The notes: generated by a model from the sequence alone, not told the origin. A DNA stretch of 64,000 bases from Vibrio hepatarius (GCF_001274785.1 NZ_LHPI01000001.1:806001-870000); one strand, 5' to 3'. Counted from the first letter of the stretch, positions 7,276 to 19,347 are shown. Translations and numbers: made by a program.

Positions 7276-9342
7276 TTACTTCTGAACCGTCACTGGGTAG
7301 TTTTGTTCGGTCAATTCTTTGATAAAGCTCGAACCCGCCCCTTTGTAGGTGATCCACACTTTTTTCTTCGCTCGCGTCATGGCGACATAAAACAGTCTGC
7401 GCTCTTCTGCGTGCGGGAAGCTATCGCCCGACTGAGTCAGAACATTGTCTAAATGCAACGTCTTCACTCGTGCTGGGAACTGTCCTTCATCTACCGATAA
7501 GATAATCACAAAATCGGCTTCTTTACCTTTACTCGCATGACACGTCATAAACTCAATTGACAACAAACCAAAGCGTTTCTGCCAATCTGAAAGTAATTCT
7601 GGCTTATGGTAGTGGTTACGCCCTAACAGCAGCACAGACATGGTGCTTTTTGCTTTGCGGTTAAGATCATCAAGGATCTTTTCTACATTAGCACTTGGTG
7701 CCAGCGTGACGGCTTTGGCTTTTTGCTCTTTATGACTCTTAAGCGTTTTCTCAATCTGCGCTGGGTTTTGCTGCACAAATCGATTGGCAACTTCGCCAAT
7801 TTGATTGTTGAAGCGATACGTCGTATCAAGATTATGTACCGTCGAACGCGGAAAACGTTCGGTGAACCCCGTGGTGAGGTCAACATCAGAACCCGCGAAT
7901 TCATAAATAGACTGCCAGTCATCACCAACGGCAAACAGCACACAAGATTGATGCTCACTTTGCTGACATAGCGCTTCTATCAACGCTAAACGTTGCGGTG
8001 AAATGTCCTGATACTCGTCAATCATGATGTATTTCCAAGGCGCGCGGAACTTGCCTTTTTCAACCAGTTTCGTTGCCTGAGTGATCATCATATTGAAGTC
8101 GATATGGCCTTCGTTTTTCAGCATTTCTTGCCAAGCGGTATAACACGGCCAAGCAAGCGAAAGCTCACTGTTAAGGCGCGTATATTCTTCGTGGTCCACC
8201 AGCTGTTGCTGAATCTCTTTTTTGCTCGTTCCCATTGCAGACAACTGCGCCAGCTGTTTTGCCAACCAAGCGATCAGTTTCGGGTTTTCAACGTGGCTAC
8301 CAAGCTCATCATCACCGGCAAGGTAAGCAATTGGCCATTTTTGTAGGTGCTTTTGCCAGCGCTTGAAGTTGGTTGGCGTCATCCAGTGTTTTTTCAGCCA
8401 ATCGATACACCAAGCGTTACGCAGGTTGTCATCGACAGCAAGCGGCGAGATCACCACTTCTTTATCGTCGACTTGGTTTAGGATCATCAAACCAAGTTGA
8501 TGGAAAGTGTTTACTTTAACTTTTTCCGCGCTTAAACCAATCTTGTCATCCAGACGCTGCTTCATCTCTTTCGCCGCATCTTTGCCAAATGCCAGCATTA
8601 AGATCTCTTCCGCTTGTGCCAAATGACTTTGTAGCAAATAAGCAACGCGCGCGGTCAATACGCTGGTTTTGCCAGAACCCGCGCCGGCAAGCACCAAGTT
8701 GTTATCGTCATTCAATAACACGGCTTGTTGCTGAGTCAGGTTAAGTGGCGATGATTCAATACGCGAGAACAACACTTTCCAGTTCTCAAGCTCGGTCACC
8801 ATCCAGTCTTCATTACGCTGTGCGAGTTTGGCATCGGTTTCGATAATCCACGGCATTAACTCTTGCATGCGTTCTGGCATTCGCAGTTGCGCATCTTCCA
8901 AATCCATTTCCATTTTTTGGAAGTCTTGTTCAAGCTCAACTAACCAGCTTTCTACTTTGGAATGGGTTAAGAATGCAGGTTGACGAACAAAGCCCTGCAC
9001 AGTGGATTCCCACTTCGGCAGATATTGGTTTAGCTGTTCGCATTGGTGGTGGTGCCACTTTTGATAACTGGCGATGGCATGGCGGGCGAAATCACGACAT
9101 TTCTCCCAATCTAATCCCTGAACAAGCCATGACTGTTCTTTTCCATTTTCCGTATGTGCATAAAACTGTAGTCCGCCCCAGAATAATCCCCTTCTGAGCT
9201 TGATCTTTCCGCTCCATACGTTGAAAGGAATGCGCTCTTCACTTCGGTCAGAGCTTAATACGAGAAAATCTGGTTCAAGCGAAACTTGATGGTATTCGTT
9301 TTGGATAAAAAACTGTGCAGTCTTGTTTGCGATTAGCTGCAT
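7276..9342 (-). CDS. helD: DNA helicase IV (UvrD/Rep superfamily 1)
   Basis: The 688-residue protein aligns by eye with E. coli HelD over its full length. The N-terminal HelD-specific region is followed by Walker A (LAGAGSGKTSVLTARV), the Q-motif region (SSPLNLTQQQAV), motif II (YIMIDEYQDIS), VGDDWQSIYEFAGS, LDTTYRFN, TCHASKGKEADFVI and ERRLFYVAMTRAKK. It is a 3'-5' ATP-dependent helicase of recombination and repair. The frame continues upstream to 9390, but the ATG at 9342 has AAGGA nine nt before it and gives the family start. It precedes cutA and faces away from the yccS-like gene. Confidence 0.93.
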   Translation of the reverse strand: MQLIANKTAQFFIQNEYHQVSLEPDFLVLSSDRSEERIPFNVWSGKIKLRRGLFWGGLQFYAHTENGKEQSWLVQGLDWEKCRDFARHAIASYQKWHHHQCEQLNQYLPKWESTVQGFVRQPAFLTHSKVESWLVELEQDFQKMEMDLEDAQLRMPERMQELMPWIIETDAKLAQRNEDWMVTELENWKVLFSRIESSPLNLTQQQAVLLNDDNNLVLAGAGSGKTSVLTARVAYLLQSHLAQAEEILMLAFGKDAAKEMKQRLDDKIGLSAEKVKVNTFHQLGLMILNQVDDKEVVISPLAVDDNLRNAWCIDWLKKHWMTPTNFKRWQKHLQKWPIAYLAGDDELGSHVENPKLIAWLAKQLAQLSAMGTSKKEIQQQLVDHEEYTRLNSELSLAWPCYTAWQEMLKNEGHIDFNMMITQATKLVEKGKFRAPWKYIMIDEYQDISPQRLALIEALCQQSEHQSCVLFAVGDDWQSIYEFAGSDVDLTTGFTERFPRSTVHNLDTTYRFNNQIGEVANRFVQQNPAQIEKTLKSHKEQKAKAVTLAPSANVEKILDDLNRKAKSTMSVLLLGRNHYHKPELLSDWQKRFGLLSIEFMTCHASKGKEADFVIILSVDEGQFPARVKTLHLDNVLTQSGDSFPHAEERRLFYVAMTRAKKKVWITYKGAGSSFIKELTEQNYPVTVQK

Positions 9343-9541
9343 TCTTGTAATGTCCTTGGAATTCGTGGCCGTTATCATAACCCAACACAAAACGAGTTTG
9401 AAAAAATCATGTCAATATCCGCCAACAAGTTCACGCTGTACATTGATTAGTCGAATGAACTTGTTTCTTTATTTGCATCAGAAGTTTACCATTGACTATC
9501 TACTAGAATGGTCGTTACCCAAAACAGAAAGTTGAAATCAC

Positions 9542-11704
9542 GTGCAATTTCTCAGTCAGTTACGCCTTTATTGGGCCAACAAAACCATTAACTACAGTTT
9601 GCTGATCCTCGTCACCTTACTTGGTGTCGTTATTCCCGCTTGGTACTACGAACTTAACTCTCTGATCATTCCTTTGATTCTTGGCGTTATTGCAGCTGCG
9701 CTTGCTGAGAGTGATGACAAATTTACTGGCAGGCTTAAGTCCGTCACCTTAACGCTGATCTGTTTTGCGGTGGCGACGTTTTCAATTGAGCTGCTGTTTA
9801 ACTCGCCGATTCTGTTTGCCATAGGTCTGTTTACTTCCACATTTGGTTTTATCATGCTTGGCGCGGTTGGCCCTCGATACGCGAGTATTGCGTTTGGCTC
9901 ACTTCTGATCGCGATTTACACCATGCTTGGCGCGCACGAAAGCACCAATTTATGGCTTCAACCGGTGTTATTGCTAACTGGTGCTGCGTGGTACTTTTTA
10001 ATCTCGATGATTTGGTCGGCGTTTTGGCCGATGCAGCCAGTACAACAAAGCTTGGCGAATGTGTTCTTACAGCTCGCGAACTATCTAGATACCAAGAGTC
10101 AGTTGTTCTACCCGGTAACGAACTTAGTGCCACAGCCACACAGAATTGAAGAGGCGCGTCTTAACGCAGCGACCGTTACGGCGCTCAACCAATGCAAAGC
10201 AACCTTACTTAGCCGCTCTAAGCGTGGGCACGTCGACGGCGCGAGTGACCGTTTCTTAAATACTTACTTTCTTGCACAAGACATTCACGAGCGTATTAGC
10301 TCCAGCCACTATCGCTATCAAGAATTAGCGGAGCATTTTGGTCGTTACGACATTCTCTTCCGCTTTAAATACCTACTTGAAACGCAAGCCAAAGCGTGTC
10401 GAGAGATCGCCAATTCGATTCGCTTGGGGAAAGAGTATCAACACACAGGTGACTCGATTCTGGCGCTGGATGAGTTAATGAGCTCACTAAGCTATCTACA
10501 AAACCAAGAAAACCCACAGTGGCGTTCACTACTGAATCAGCTTAACTACCTATTCAATAACCTTTCAACGGTCGAAAAGCAGCTCAGCAACGTTAACAAC
10601 CCTGACGCCAATAGACTTGAAGAAGGCGTGCTTGATGACACAGAAGCACACACTCTAAAAGCGATGTGGCACCGCATTCGTTCTAACTTTGATAAGCGGT
10701 CAATGCTGTTCAGGCACGCGATCAGAATGTCGGTCGCACTCACTCTGGGTTACGGGATCATTCAGTTTTTCGATATTGAGCGCGGATACTGGATATTATT
10801 GACCACGCTATTTGTCTGTCAGCCAAACTACAGTGCGACACGGCAGAAGTTGGTGTCACGGATAATCGGCACACTAGCGGGTTTGTTGGGTGGTGTGTTC
10901 TTGCTAACGCTGTTCCCAACCGAAGAAAGCCAGTTGTTCTTTATCGTGGTGTCGGGCGTGTTCTTCTTTGCCTTCAGACAGGGCAACTACAGCTACGCAA
11001 CAGGATTTATCACGCTGCTGGTGCTGTTCTGCTTTAACCAACTTGGTGAAGGTTACGCGGTAGTGCTGCCACGTTTAGCGGATACCTTAATTGGCTGCGC
11101 TTTGGCGGTACTGGCGGTTGTTCTTATCTTCCCAGACTGGCAATCACGTCGTTTACACAAAGTGATGGCTGATGCTATTCTGGCGAACAAGAATTATCTA
11201 GCGCAGATCATCGGACAGTATCGAATCGGTAAAAAAGACAACTTGTCTTACCGAATTGCTCGCCGCGATGCGCACAATCAAGATGCAAACCTAACCAATG
11301 CAGTCAGTTCGATGCTGGCAGAACCGGGGAAATATCGCTCTGCGACCGATGAGAGCTTTCGCTTTCTGACACTCAGCCATGCACTACTCAGCTATATCTC
11401 TGCGTTGGGCGCGCACAGGACACGTATCGACAATGAAGATACCCACCAACTGGTGTTGGATGCGCACCGAGCGATCCACAAGCATTTGGAAGTGCTATTT
11501 AACCAACTCAACGACCATTGCGAAAGCTGCGATACTTCGGAAATCGACGACCCACATCTGGAAGCGCGACTATCAGAATGGCGTGAAGAAGATGAAAATT
11601 CAGTACGCATGGTGTTGCAGCAACTCTATTTGATTTATCGCATGCTACCCGAATTGCATTCACTCGCTAATAAGTTTGCGGCACGAATCACTAACCACTC
11701 ATAA
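9542..11704 (+). CDS. yccS: YccS-like FUSC-family inner-membrane protein
   Basis: The 720-residue protein shows the YccS/YhfK layout: six N-terminal hydrophobic segments (residues about 18-165), a long soluble region, then a second membrane bundle (about 395-520) and a cytoplasmic tail. The segment GAVGPRYASIAFGSLLIAIYTMLG is close to E. coli YccS, and IGTLAGLLGGVFLLTLFP matches the FUSC domain. Relatives are proposed to be efflux or fusaric-acid-resistance proteins, but the substrate is unknown. The start is GTG with only a weak upstream purine run. Confidence 0.87.
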   Translation: MQFLSQLRLYWANKTINYSLLILVTLLGVVIPAWYYELNSLIIPLILGVIAAALAESDDKFTGRLKSVTLTLICFAVATFSIELLFNSPILFAIGLFTSTFGFIMLGAVGPRYASIAFGSLLIAIYTMLGAHESTNLWLQPVLLLTGAAWYFLISMIWSAFWPMQPVQQSLANVFLQLANYLDTKSQLFYPVTNLVPQPHRIEEARLNAATVTALNQCKATLLSRSKRGHVDGASDRFLNTYFLAQDIHERISSSHYRYQELAEHFGRYDILFRFKYLLETQAKACREIANSIRLGKEYQHTGDSILALDELMSSLSYLQNQENPQWRSLLNQLNYLFNNLSTVEKQLSNVNNPDANRLEEGVLDDTEAHTLKAMWHRIRSNFDKRSMLFRHAIRMSVALTLGYGIIQFFDIERGYWILLTTLFVCQPNYSATRQKLVSRIIGTLAGLLGGVFLLTLFPTEESQLFFIVVSGVFFFAFRQGNYSYATGFITLLVLFCFNQLGEGYAVVLPRLADTLIGCALAVLAVVLIFPDWQSRRLHKVMADAILANKNYLAQIIGQYRIGKKDNLSYRIARRDAHNQDANLTNAVSSMLAEPGKYRSATDESFRFLTLSHALLSYISALGAHRTRIDNEDTHQLVLDAHRAIHKHLEVLFNQLNDHCESCDTSEIDDPHLEARLSEWREEDENSVRMVLQQLYLIYRMLPELHSLANKFAARITNHS

Positions 11705-11829
11705 GCAACTGCGCCAAAGGGAGGCCACATAAGGCTTCCCTTGCTTATCTTTAAAAATACCCTGACAAAACTCGGACATTAATTAACCAATCAGACGTAA
11801 GCTTATTCTTACATAATTAAGAAAAGGTA

Positions 11830-12045
11830 ATGGGGATGAGAACTAGCATCTTTCATACGTCAGGAAAACAATCACGAAGCATTCACAGTCAGTTATCTTT
11901 TGACATGGTTCGTGAACAAGTTAAAACACTGAGCCCTCAACAACTACGCCAACTGCGTGGTGATATTGACAACAAACTCGAGCGCGAAAATAACGTCGTG
12001 ATTACCGACGAAGAAGCGCAATTGATCTCTAGCTTATTTTCTTAA
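11830..12045 (+). CDS. Small conserved-looking protein, unknown
   Basis: The 71-residue hydrophilic product ends in a helical, charged part (LSPQQLRQLRGDIDNKLERENNVVITDEEAQLISSLF). AAAAGG lies directly upstream of the first ATG; a second ATG at 11836 is also possible. There is no signal peptide or membrane segment. Codon use looks like the neighbours, so it is probably real. No function is known to me. Confidence 0.6.
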   Translation: MGMRTSIFHTSGKQSRSIHSQLSFDMVREQVKTLSPQQLRQLRGDIDNKLERENNVVITDEEAQLISSLFS

Positions 12046-12100
12046 CGGACTTGAAAAAGCAGTGGTTCATCATAAGCTATAAGTATCAAAGGAGAGAGTT

Positions 12101-12376
12101 ATGTCAGTGTCAGCCGTTCAGCCTAGCTACCAATTGCTAGAACAGTCATCGAAGATGGCTCACGAAGCTGCGCTTGAAATTAATGCTCGCACCCAAATGC
12201 CCGTTGAAAAAGCCTCATCACTCGATTTCAACAAGGTTGAATTTAAAGCACCTAACGTTTCCGATATCGAACCCTTAGTTAAACTCAACCAAGCCAATCA
12301 ATACAGCCGCATCGGTACTAACGTGCTGCAACGAGATCAAGATATGATCGGTTCGCTGCTCGATATCCATATCTAG
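12101..12376 (+). CDS. Small protein with flagellar rod/hook-like C-terminus
   Basis: The 91-residue product starts after a strong AAAGGAGAG site. Its C-terminal part (LNQANQYSRIGTNVLQRDQDMIGSLLDIHI) resembles the end of axial flagellar proteins, where a helix ends in D-M-x-G-x-L-L-D-I. It is much shorter than a rod protein and no flagellar genes are nearby, so this may only be a similar helix. It lies 55 nt after the previous small gene and may share its transcript. Confidence 0.65.
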   Translation: MSVSAVQPSYQLLEQSSKMAHEAALEINARTQMPVEKASSLDFNKVEFKAPNVSDIEPLVKLNQANQYSRIGTNVLQRDQDMIGSLLDIHI

Positions 12377-12468
12377 TCCACACTAAGTTGTAGCAAACTA
12401 TAAACAGCTATTGTTATCCTCAGCTGAGCCGTTAGAATCCTCCGATAACTTTTTTCTTCATTTTCGCT

Positions 12469-13728
12469 ATGCCCAAATTAAACTTGTCTCAAAACGGTAC
12501 TACCTCGATCTTTGAACAAGGTCCTGACACGGATAAGTTAGAACAATTACTCGAACCTCATTTTGAACGCCCTTCCCTGCGCTTGACACCAAGCCCATAT
12601 ATTTCAGAGAAGAACCTCACCAAGCGCTGGCAAAAACTGGAATCCTTAACTGACCAAGATGCGCTGCTTGATGAGCAATCAAAAACTAACGCCGAGCTAT
12701 ACAATAAGAACATCGAACATTTCATCGGCACCGTTAAGTTACCTGTCGGTATTGCTGGACCACTTCGCGTCAATGGTTTGTATGCCAACAAAGATTATTT
12801 AGTACCACTCGCGACGACCGAAGCCGCACTCGTTGCTTCGTACAATCGTGGCGCTCAACTGATTACCGCCGCTGGTGGTGCAAGTGCGATGCTATTAAAC
12901 GAAGGTGTCACTCGTACGCCCGTATTTGCCTTTGAGCGCTTAGCAGACGCCGGACAGTTCGTGGCATGGGTGGTTACTCAGTACGACCACTTTAAACAGG
13001 TCGCTGAATCAACGACATCACACGGTAAGCTGCACGACATCAACGTCAATATCGACGGTAACCAAGTTTATCTGGTGTTTGAGTTTCACACTGGCGATGC
13101 GTCCGGTCAAAACATGGTAACCATCGCGACGCACAAAGTGTTTCATTACATTCTTGAGCATGCGCCTATCGAACCGAGAGAAGCGTTTTTGGATGGCAAT
13201 CTCTCAGGAGATAAAAAGCCCAATACCCACACTTTACGCCATGTGCGCGGTAAGAAAGTATCTGCCGATGTTCATTTGTCTCGCGAGTTGGTCAAGAAGT
13301 ACCTCCACACCACGCCAGAAAAGATGGTTAAATTCGGCCAAATGACAACAACAGGTTCAGCCCTTAGCGGCGGAATTGGCGTGAATGCCCATTATGCCAA
13401 TGCGCTTGCCGCGTTATACATCGCATGCGGACAAGACGCGGCGTGCGTAGCCGAATCAGCGATTGGTATGACGCGCATGGAAATCAACGAACAAGGCGGC
13501 TTGTATGCGTGTGTTACCTTGCCAAACCTGATGCTAGGCACCGTTGGCGGCGGGACTGGATTACCGAGTCAAAAGGCGTGTTTAGATATTTTGGGCTTAC
13601 ACGGTAGTGGCAATGCAAAAGCATTGGCTGAAGTGGCCGCGAGCCTTTGCTTAGCGGGTGAGCTATCAATTGTCGGCGCATTCTGCGCGGATCATTTCAC
13701 CCGAGCCCATCAAAAACTCGCAAGATAA
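12469..13728 (+). CDS. Hydroxymethylglutaryl-CoA reductase, class I-like
   Basis: The 419-residue enzyme should reduce HMG-CoA to mevalonate with NADPH, the committed step of the mevalonate route. The class I signature is clear: the ENxIG-like segment (NIEHFIGTVKLPVGIAGPL), catalytic Glu in PLATTEAALVASYNRG, Lys in SGDKKPN, Asp in ACGQDAACVAESA, and the C-terminal catalytic His in DHFTRAHQKL. Class I enzymes are typical of eukaryotes and archaea, so the gene was probably acquired early in vibrios. No other mevalonate-pathway gene is in the window. A hairpin terminator begins at the stop codon. Confidence 0.9.
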   Translation: MPKLNLSQNGTTSIFEQGPDTDKLEQLLEPHFERPSLRLTPSPYISEKNLTKRWQKLESLTDQDALLDEQSKTNAELYNKNIEHFIGTVKLPVGIAGPLRVNGLYANKDYLVPLATTEAALVASYNRGAQLITAAGGASAMLLNEGVTRTPVFAFERLADAGQFVAWVVTQYDHFKQVAESTTSHGKLHDINVNIDGNQVYLVFEFHTGDASGQNMVTIATHKVFHYILEHAPIEPREAFLDGNLSGDKKPNTHTLRHVRGKKVSADVHLSRELVKKYLHTTPEKMVKFGQMTTTGSALSGGIGVNAHYANALAALYIACGQDAACVAESAIGMTRMEINEQGGLYACVTLPNLMLGTVGGGTGLPSQKACLDILGLHGSGNAKALAEVAASLCLAGELSIVGAFCADHFTRAHQKLAR

Positions 13729-13755
13729 AAAATGGAGAGCTTAGCTCTCCATTTT
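13728..13755. terminator. Terminator between HMG-CoA reductase and luxQ
   Basis: AAAATGGAGAGC-tta-GCTCTCCATTTT is a long perfect stem between convergent genes, so it can serve both. Confidence 0.85.
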
Positions 13756-13774
13756 CTTTACTCGTCCAATAACC

Positions 13775-16320
13775 TTAAGGTTGATGGTAAAAGTTCTCTT
13801 TAAAGTGAATCATCGCTTTGTTCAGGGCGAGCTCTTTTATCGGTTTGACCAAGACATAATCCGCGCCGCTGGTGATAAACGCCTGCTTGGTGTCTTGCAT
13901 CCCATCGGCAGTACAAGCATATATTGGTGTTGATAGGCGCAGTTCATCACGTATGATTCGTGTCGCTTCGATACCACCTAAGTTAGGTAACTGATTGTCC
14001 ATCATGATCAGCGCGATATCGTCATTCTCTTTCAAGTATTCAATCGCGTTACGCCCATCCTGAACCCAGGTGACTGTCATGCCATATTTCTCACAGAAAG
14101 CTTTGGCAATAAAAGCATTGGTGTGGTTATCTTCAACAAGTAGCACCTGTAGTGACTCATCAAACATTTCAGACGGCTCAATCAAAAGCGTACGTTGCTC
14201 TTGGTCGCGCTCGCCATTAATAATATCGATCGGCAGCGTGATAAATACGCGTGTACCTTGGTCAACTTGGCTGATGATATCGATCTGGCCGTTCATCAAC
14301 TCCACTAAGCTATGCACGATAGCCAAGCCCAAGCCACTGCCGCCGTACTCACGAGTGGTGGTCGATTCCGCTTGGGTAAATGGCTCAAAGATCGCGGTCA
14401 ACTGGCTCTCATCGATACCAATACCGGTATCCTCAACTTCCATTTCCAGCAGATGTTGGCTCTCTTTCTCAACGCATCGAATCACCACGTTTACTTCACC
14501 TTTATGAGTAAATTTAATCGCGTTGCTGACCAGATTAAATAGAATCTGATTAAGTCGTACCAGATCGCTGTCCGCCCACGTGTCTTCGCTGAACTCACGT
14601 GTCATCTTGAGTGCAATGCCTTTTTCACAGCAGAGCGGACGGAAGATATTTTCTGCGGTATTCACCAGCTCCACTAAACGAAATTCACTGTGTTGAATGT
14701 GGAACTTACCTTGCTCGATCTTCGAGAAATCGAGGATATCGTTCAATACCGCGAGCAGATGTTCGCCACTATTACAAAGCACATCAACATGCTCTAGCGC
14801 GTGCTTATCTTGTAATTGATGTTTCAACAGTTGTGACACACCCAAAATGCCGTTAAGTGGCGTTCTTAACTCATGGCTCATCTTCGCGAGGAAATCTGCG
14901 CGTACTCTTGCTGATTCTTCCGCTTCTTCTTTGGCCGCCTGACTCTGCTTTTCCGCTTCAACAAAACTGGTTACGTCCTGCCCGAGCGCCATCACTTGAT
15001 TGGTTGAGTCATCGCTGATGATTGGTGACAGATTCCAACGGAAGGTTTTGCCGTTGATAGTGGTGTTTACGCCCGTCAGTGTCGCACCTTGGGCACACAT
15101 GCGAATATGGTGACGCAACTCAGCCAGCAGACAACTTTTGACTTTTTCGTCTTTAAAACTGCGCTCAGCCGCTGGGTTGTAACGAATCAGCTCGCCTTCT
15201 TTGTTCCAAAGCGTGATTGGCGAAAGCGAAAAATTAAATAGATCGGCGAACTGCTTGTCACGTTCATCAAGACGCTTGAATGACAGCTCAAAGCTTTCAC
15301 CAATGCGATGAAACTCTTCAATTGCCGAGCCTTCAAAGTTAACCGCGTGCTGGCTTTTAAGCGTCGACTTGATGTAAAGCATCAGCTTTTCGAGCTCTAC
15401 CGATACACGCTTACCTAGCCAAAGTCGGGTATAGACAGCAAAGAACGCAATTAGCACGCCAGTGAAGACCATCCATAGATATTGGTTCTGAACAAAGCTG
15501 TCAATGTGCTCATTACCTTGGATGTTGTAGACAGAAAGAAACGTAGGCGCGTTCGAAATGGTTAAATCTGTGCGTGAAACCAAGTAACGACTCGCGTTGA
15601 TCGATTTAAGCGACTGCTCTAACCATTCGATGTGGCGGGTGTCTTCTGGTTTGGTGCTCGATGCAATAATTTCAGAGCCAACCGCAAGAAAAAGCTCGTC
15701 AGCGTTACTGCCCGAAGCCAGCACATTAACCAACGAATAGTTGTTGTTTAGCACAACGCCGATGTAGAGATGCGCGACGACCTCACCGGTTTTCATGTCA
15801 ACGACAGGTGTTCTACGTACCATCAAGTAATGTGTTCCCATCGATGATGGTACTTGTGCGACATGCCAGTCGCTGCCAACCACAATATCTCTACTGATGA
15901 CGGTTAAGCGAGCGCCTTCGATACCATAGAACTGCGAGTTGCCATCGTCCCAAACCACGCCGTCGCTGGTAGTGAGAAAGCGAAGATCAGGCGACAAGTT
16001 GGGTAAAACATGGTCTAAACCTGAGAAAAAACGGTCGACACCGACACTGTCTTCGGCGTGGATTGCGTCAACCAAAGGCTCGCTTCGGCTATAGCTGTCT
16101 TGCTGTATTTCTAATGATTTGAGGTGAAAGTTGAAGATTTCCTGAACAAGGCTTTGTGTTTGAGTTTTGGTACGAGCGACCTCTTGAGCTACAACTTCTC
16201 GGTTGACCTGATAGTTTTGCAGCATCATGACTAGTATCAACACAGCAATAGTCAAAAAGATCGAGTTAGTGAGAAGCGTAGCTAACTGATGTGAGTTCCT
16301 ACGCTTAAATAATATTCTCA

Positions 16321-16321
<1 letters not shown>
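13775..16321 (-). CDS. luxQ: LuxQ hybrid sensor kinase/phosphatase for AI-2
   Basis: The 848-residue membrane protein works with LuxP to sense autoinducer-2 and feeds phosphate through LuxU to LuxO. It has an N-terminal helix (residues about 16-35), a large periplasmic sensor, a second membrane helix (about 281-300), and a PAS-like region. The kinase core has phospho-acceptor His483 (KMSHELRTPLNG), N box (NLVSNAIKF), G1 (DTGIGI) and G2 (GSGLGLAI). The receiver domain has Asp775 (IMMDNQLPN). These match the H492/D785 layout of V. harveyi LuxQ. Its ATG overlaps the luxP stop by one base (TAATG), so the two are translationally coupled. Confidence 0.96.
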
Positions 16322-17517
<1,196 letters not shown>

Positions 17518-17602
17518 TTACAGACAATATTGAGTAGATTTAGGGACATTACGCCGGATAACGACTATTCGCCTATTGAAAACAGAACGAAATCGCGCGC
17601 AA

Positions 17603-17905
17603 CTACAGTGAAACTACGGCAAAAAGTTCTAATTCTCCCCTGACCAAACGCTCTTTGGTTGATTTAGGAAGCTTTTTAATTTGGTGTTCTACTTTGGATG
17701 CTTCGCTGCGTGACGTACCTGCAAGGTTGTGCCACACCAGTTGCAGAGGTCCTTTACCCTTTAGCGCTTTGGCGCCTTTACCACTGGTATGTTGCGAAAA
17801 TCTGCGCTCTACATCGGTCGTGATACCACAATAAAGCGCATTTGATCGAGTGCGGATCAAATAGACATGCCAATCCGCACTGCGTTGAGAAATCTCTTGA
17901 GACAT
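17603..17905 (-). CDS. GIY-YIG endonuclease-like protein (UPF0213)
   Basis: The 100-residue protein is a stand-alone GIY-YIG domain: [28 protein letters not shown] (split here as YLIR...ALYCGI), the catalytic Arg in ERRFSQH, and a late Glu in [10 protein letters not shown]. The YhbQ/UPF0213 group may cut branched or damaged DNA, but its role is poorly known. Its ATG overlaps the stop of the upstream yceH gene by one base, so the genes are coupled. Confidence 0.88.
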   Translation of the reverse strand: MSQEISQRSADWHVYLIRTRSNALYCGITTDVERRFSQHTSGKGAKALKGKGPLQLVWHNLAGTSRSEASKVEHQIKKLPKSTKERLVRGELELFAVVSL

Positions 17906-18558
17906 TAATCTGTCAGTTGTTCCACGAGCGCACGCAGCTCAGCTAACTCTTCTTTCAGTGCGCTTACTTCTGCTTCCAGTGCCTCAATGCGTTCATTGTC
18001 GCCACCTTGTACTGGCGCTGCCGCAGTTGCAAAAGACTCGACATCGACTTCACCACTGAATAGGTGCATATAGCGAGACTCACGTTTACCCGGCTCACGC
18101 GGCAACTTAACCACTAAAGCACCTTCTTCGCGGCTTGCCATTTTCTCCAATACCGCTTCTACTTCTTTTACGTCAGAGAACTCGGCTAAGCGATTTGTAC
18201 GAGTACGAAGCTCGCCCGGTGTTTGTGGTCCACGCAGCAACAAACAACAAGTAATGCCCTTTTCTTGTTTTGAAAGCTTGAGATCGCCAAATTCGGTATT
18301 GCAGAAACGATGTTGAAACTTGCTAGCGCGGCTGTTGAAACCACTTTCATCACTCACTAATCGGCGCGCAATCAAACCATCCACGGCTTGCTGCACGTCA
18401 GTATCGCTTAACGCCATAACAGGTTCACGGTTACTTTTTTGATTACATGCAGCAGTCAGGCTGTTTAGCGTCAGTGGATAATAGTCAGGAGTGGTAACTT
18501 CTTTCTCGATCAGACAGCCAATAACACGAGCTTCTACAGGGCTCAATTCAATATTCAT
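17905..18558 (-). CDS. yceH: YceH family protein (UPF0502/DUF480)
   Basis: The 217-residue protein begins with the DUF480 signature: [26 protein letters not shown], then [14 protein letters not shown]. It contains two winged-helix-like halves ([17 protein letters not shown] in the second) and a C-terminal Leu/Glu coiled coil ([20 protein letters not shown]). The family is widespread in gammaproteobacteria and looks DNA-binding, but its function is unknown. It overlaps the GIY-YIG gene by one base. Confidence 0.92.
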   Translation of the reverse strand: MNIELSPVEARVIGCLIEKEVTTPDYYPLTLNSLTAACNQKSNREPVMALSDTDVQQAVDGLIARRLVSDESGFNSRASKFQHRFCNTEFGDLKLSKQEKGITCCLLLRGPQTPGELRTRTNRLAEFSDVKEVEAVLEKMASREEGALVVKLPREPGKRESRYMHLFSGEVDVESFATAAAPVQGGDNERIEALEAEVSALKEELAELRALVEQLTD

Positions 18559-18590
18559 TTTGCTTTCCTTATTATGTGCTTCCCAAGCGC

Positions 18591-18785
18591 CTAGTGCTCA
18601 GAAAGTATAGCGACCCTTTTCATATTCCCGTCTTCATCAATCAGCACGATTTTAGTACGGTTCAATTCAACTTCAGTGATTTCTTGTCTTTTTCGTTCGT
18701 CGCGATATGCAACCTCAAGTCGACTTGCAGGTTTTGGCGTTTGCTCGCTTTCTTCTTGATGAACAATGATATCAGACGTTCGCAT
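18591..18785 (-). CDS. Small hydrophilic hypothetical protein
   Basis: A 64-residue frame starts at an ATG at 18785 and could extend to a TTG at 18818. The product is highly charged ([20 protein letters not shown]) and ends [17 protein letters not shown], which reads like real coding sequence rather than noise. No clear ribosome site is present. The opposite strand has an overlapping frame with worse composition. Function unknown. Confidence 0.4.
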   Translation of the reverse strand: MRTSDIIVHQEESEQTPKPASRLEVAYRDERKRQEITEVELNRTKIVLIDEDGNMKRVAILSEH

Positions 18786-18973
18786 CTTGTTGCGCAAATG
18801 GTTAATGAGAATGCACAAATCATATATCGATCATTGCTTGCTAACAATCACCTGACAAACGGTTGCCTATAAAAGCGTCAACATACTGGAATGATTGATC
18901 TAAAGGCTGTTATCAACCTGCATGTTGTGATTTAATCATTGGTAGTTAAGTGAAAAAATTAGGAAAGGAACCT

Positions 18974-19294
18974 ATGAGTGGTGTATTTGAGATCGTAGCT
19001 CAGGCTCGTCGTAAAAATAAACTCAAGCGTGAGCTAATCGATAACGAGAAAAAAGTCCGCGATAACCGCAAACGTGTTGACCTTCTTGAAAACCTGCTTG
19101 ATTACATCAAGCCAGAAATGACGCACGACGAAATCGTTGGCATCGTTAAGAATATGAAGGCGGACTACGAAGATCGTGTTGATGATCACATCATCAAGAG
19201 CGCTGAGATTTCAAAAGAACGTCGTGAAATCAGCCGTCGCATCCGCGAACTGACTGAAGCAGACAAACAAGTTCTACAAGGCAAACGTAAGTAG
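18974..19294 (+). CDS. Small helical coiled-coil protein, unknown
   Basis: The 106-residue, strongly charged product is predicted by its heptad-like pattern to be almost all helix ([38 protein letters not shown]). I chose the ATG at 18974, 6 nt after AAAGGAACC; a GTG at 18950 is in frame. It has no membrane segment. Good codon use, a strong ribosome site and a following terminator support a real gene. Family not recognised. Confidence 0.72.
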   Translation: MSGVFEIVAQARRKNKLKRELIDNEKKVRDNRKRVDLLENLLDYIKPEMTHDEIVGIVKNMKADYEDRVDDHIIKSAEISKERREISRRIRELTEADKQVLQGKRK

Positions 19295-19321
19295 TCTTAG
19301 TTAAACTGATCATTAATAAAA

Positions 19322-19347
19322 CCTGCACGCACCCGTGCAGGTTTTTT
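19322..19347 (+). terminator. Intrinsic terminator
   Basis: CCTGCACG-cacc-CGTGCAGG is followed by TTTTTT, 27 nt after the preceding stop codon. Confidence 0.9.

Noticed and set aside
14070..14507. 145-codon frame antisense to luxQ
   Set aside because: It lies wholly inside the conserved kinase domain and has atypical composition, so it is a shadow.
18591..18785. Similarity of the small protein's end to the start of translation factor IF-3
   Set aside because: Only a short LIDEDG-like stretch is shared, which is too little for a call.
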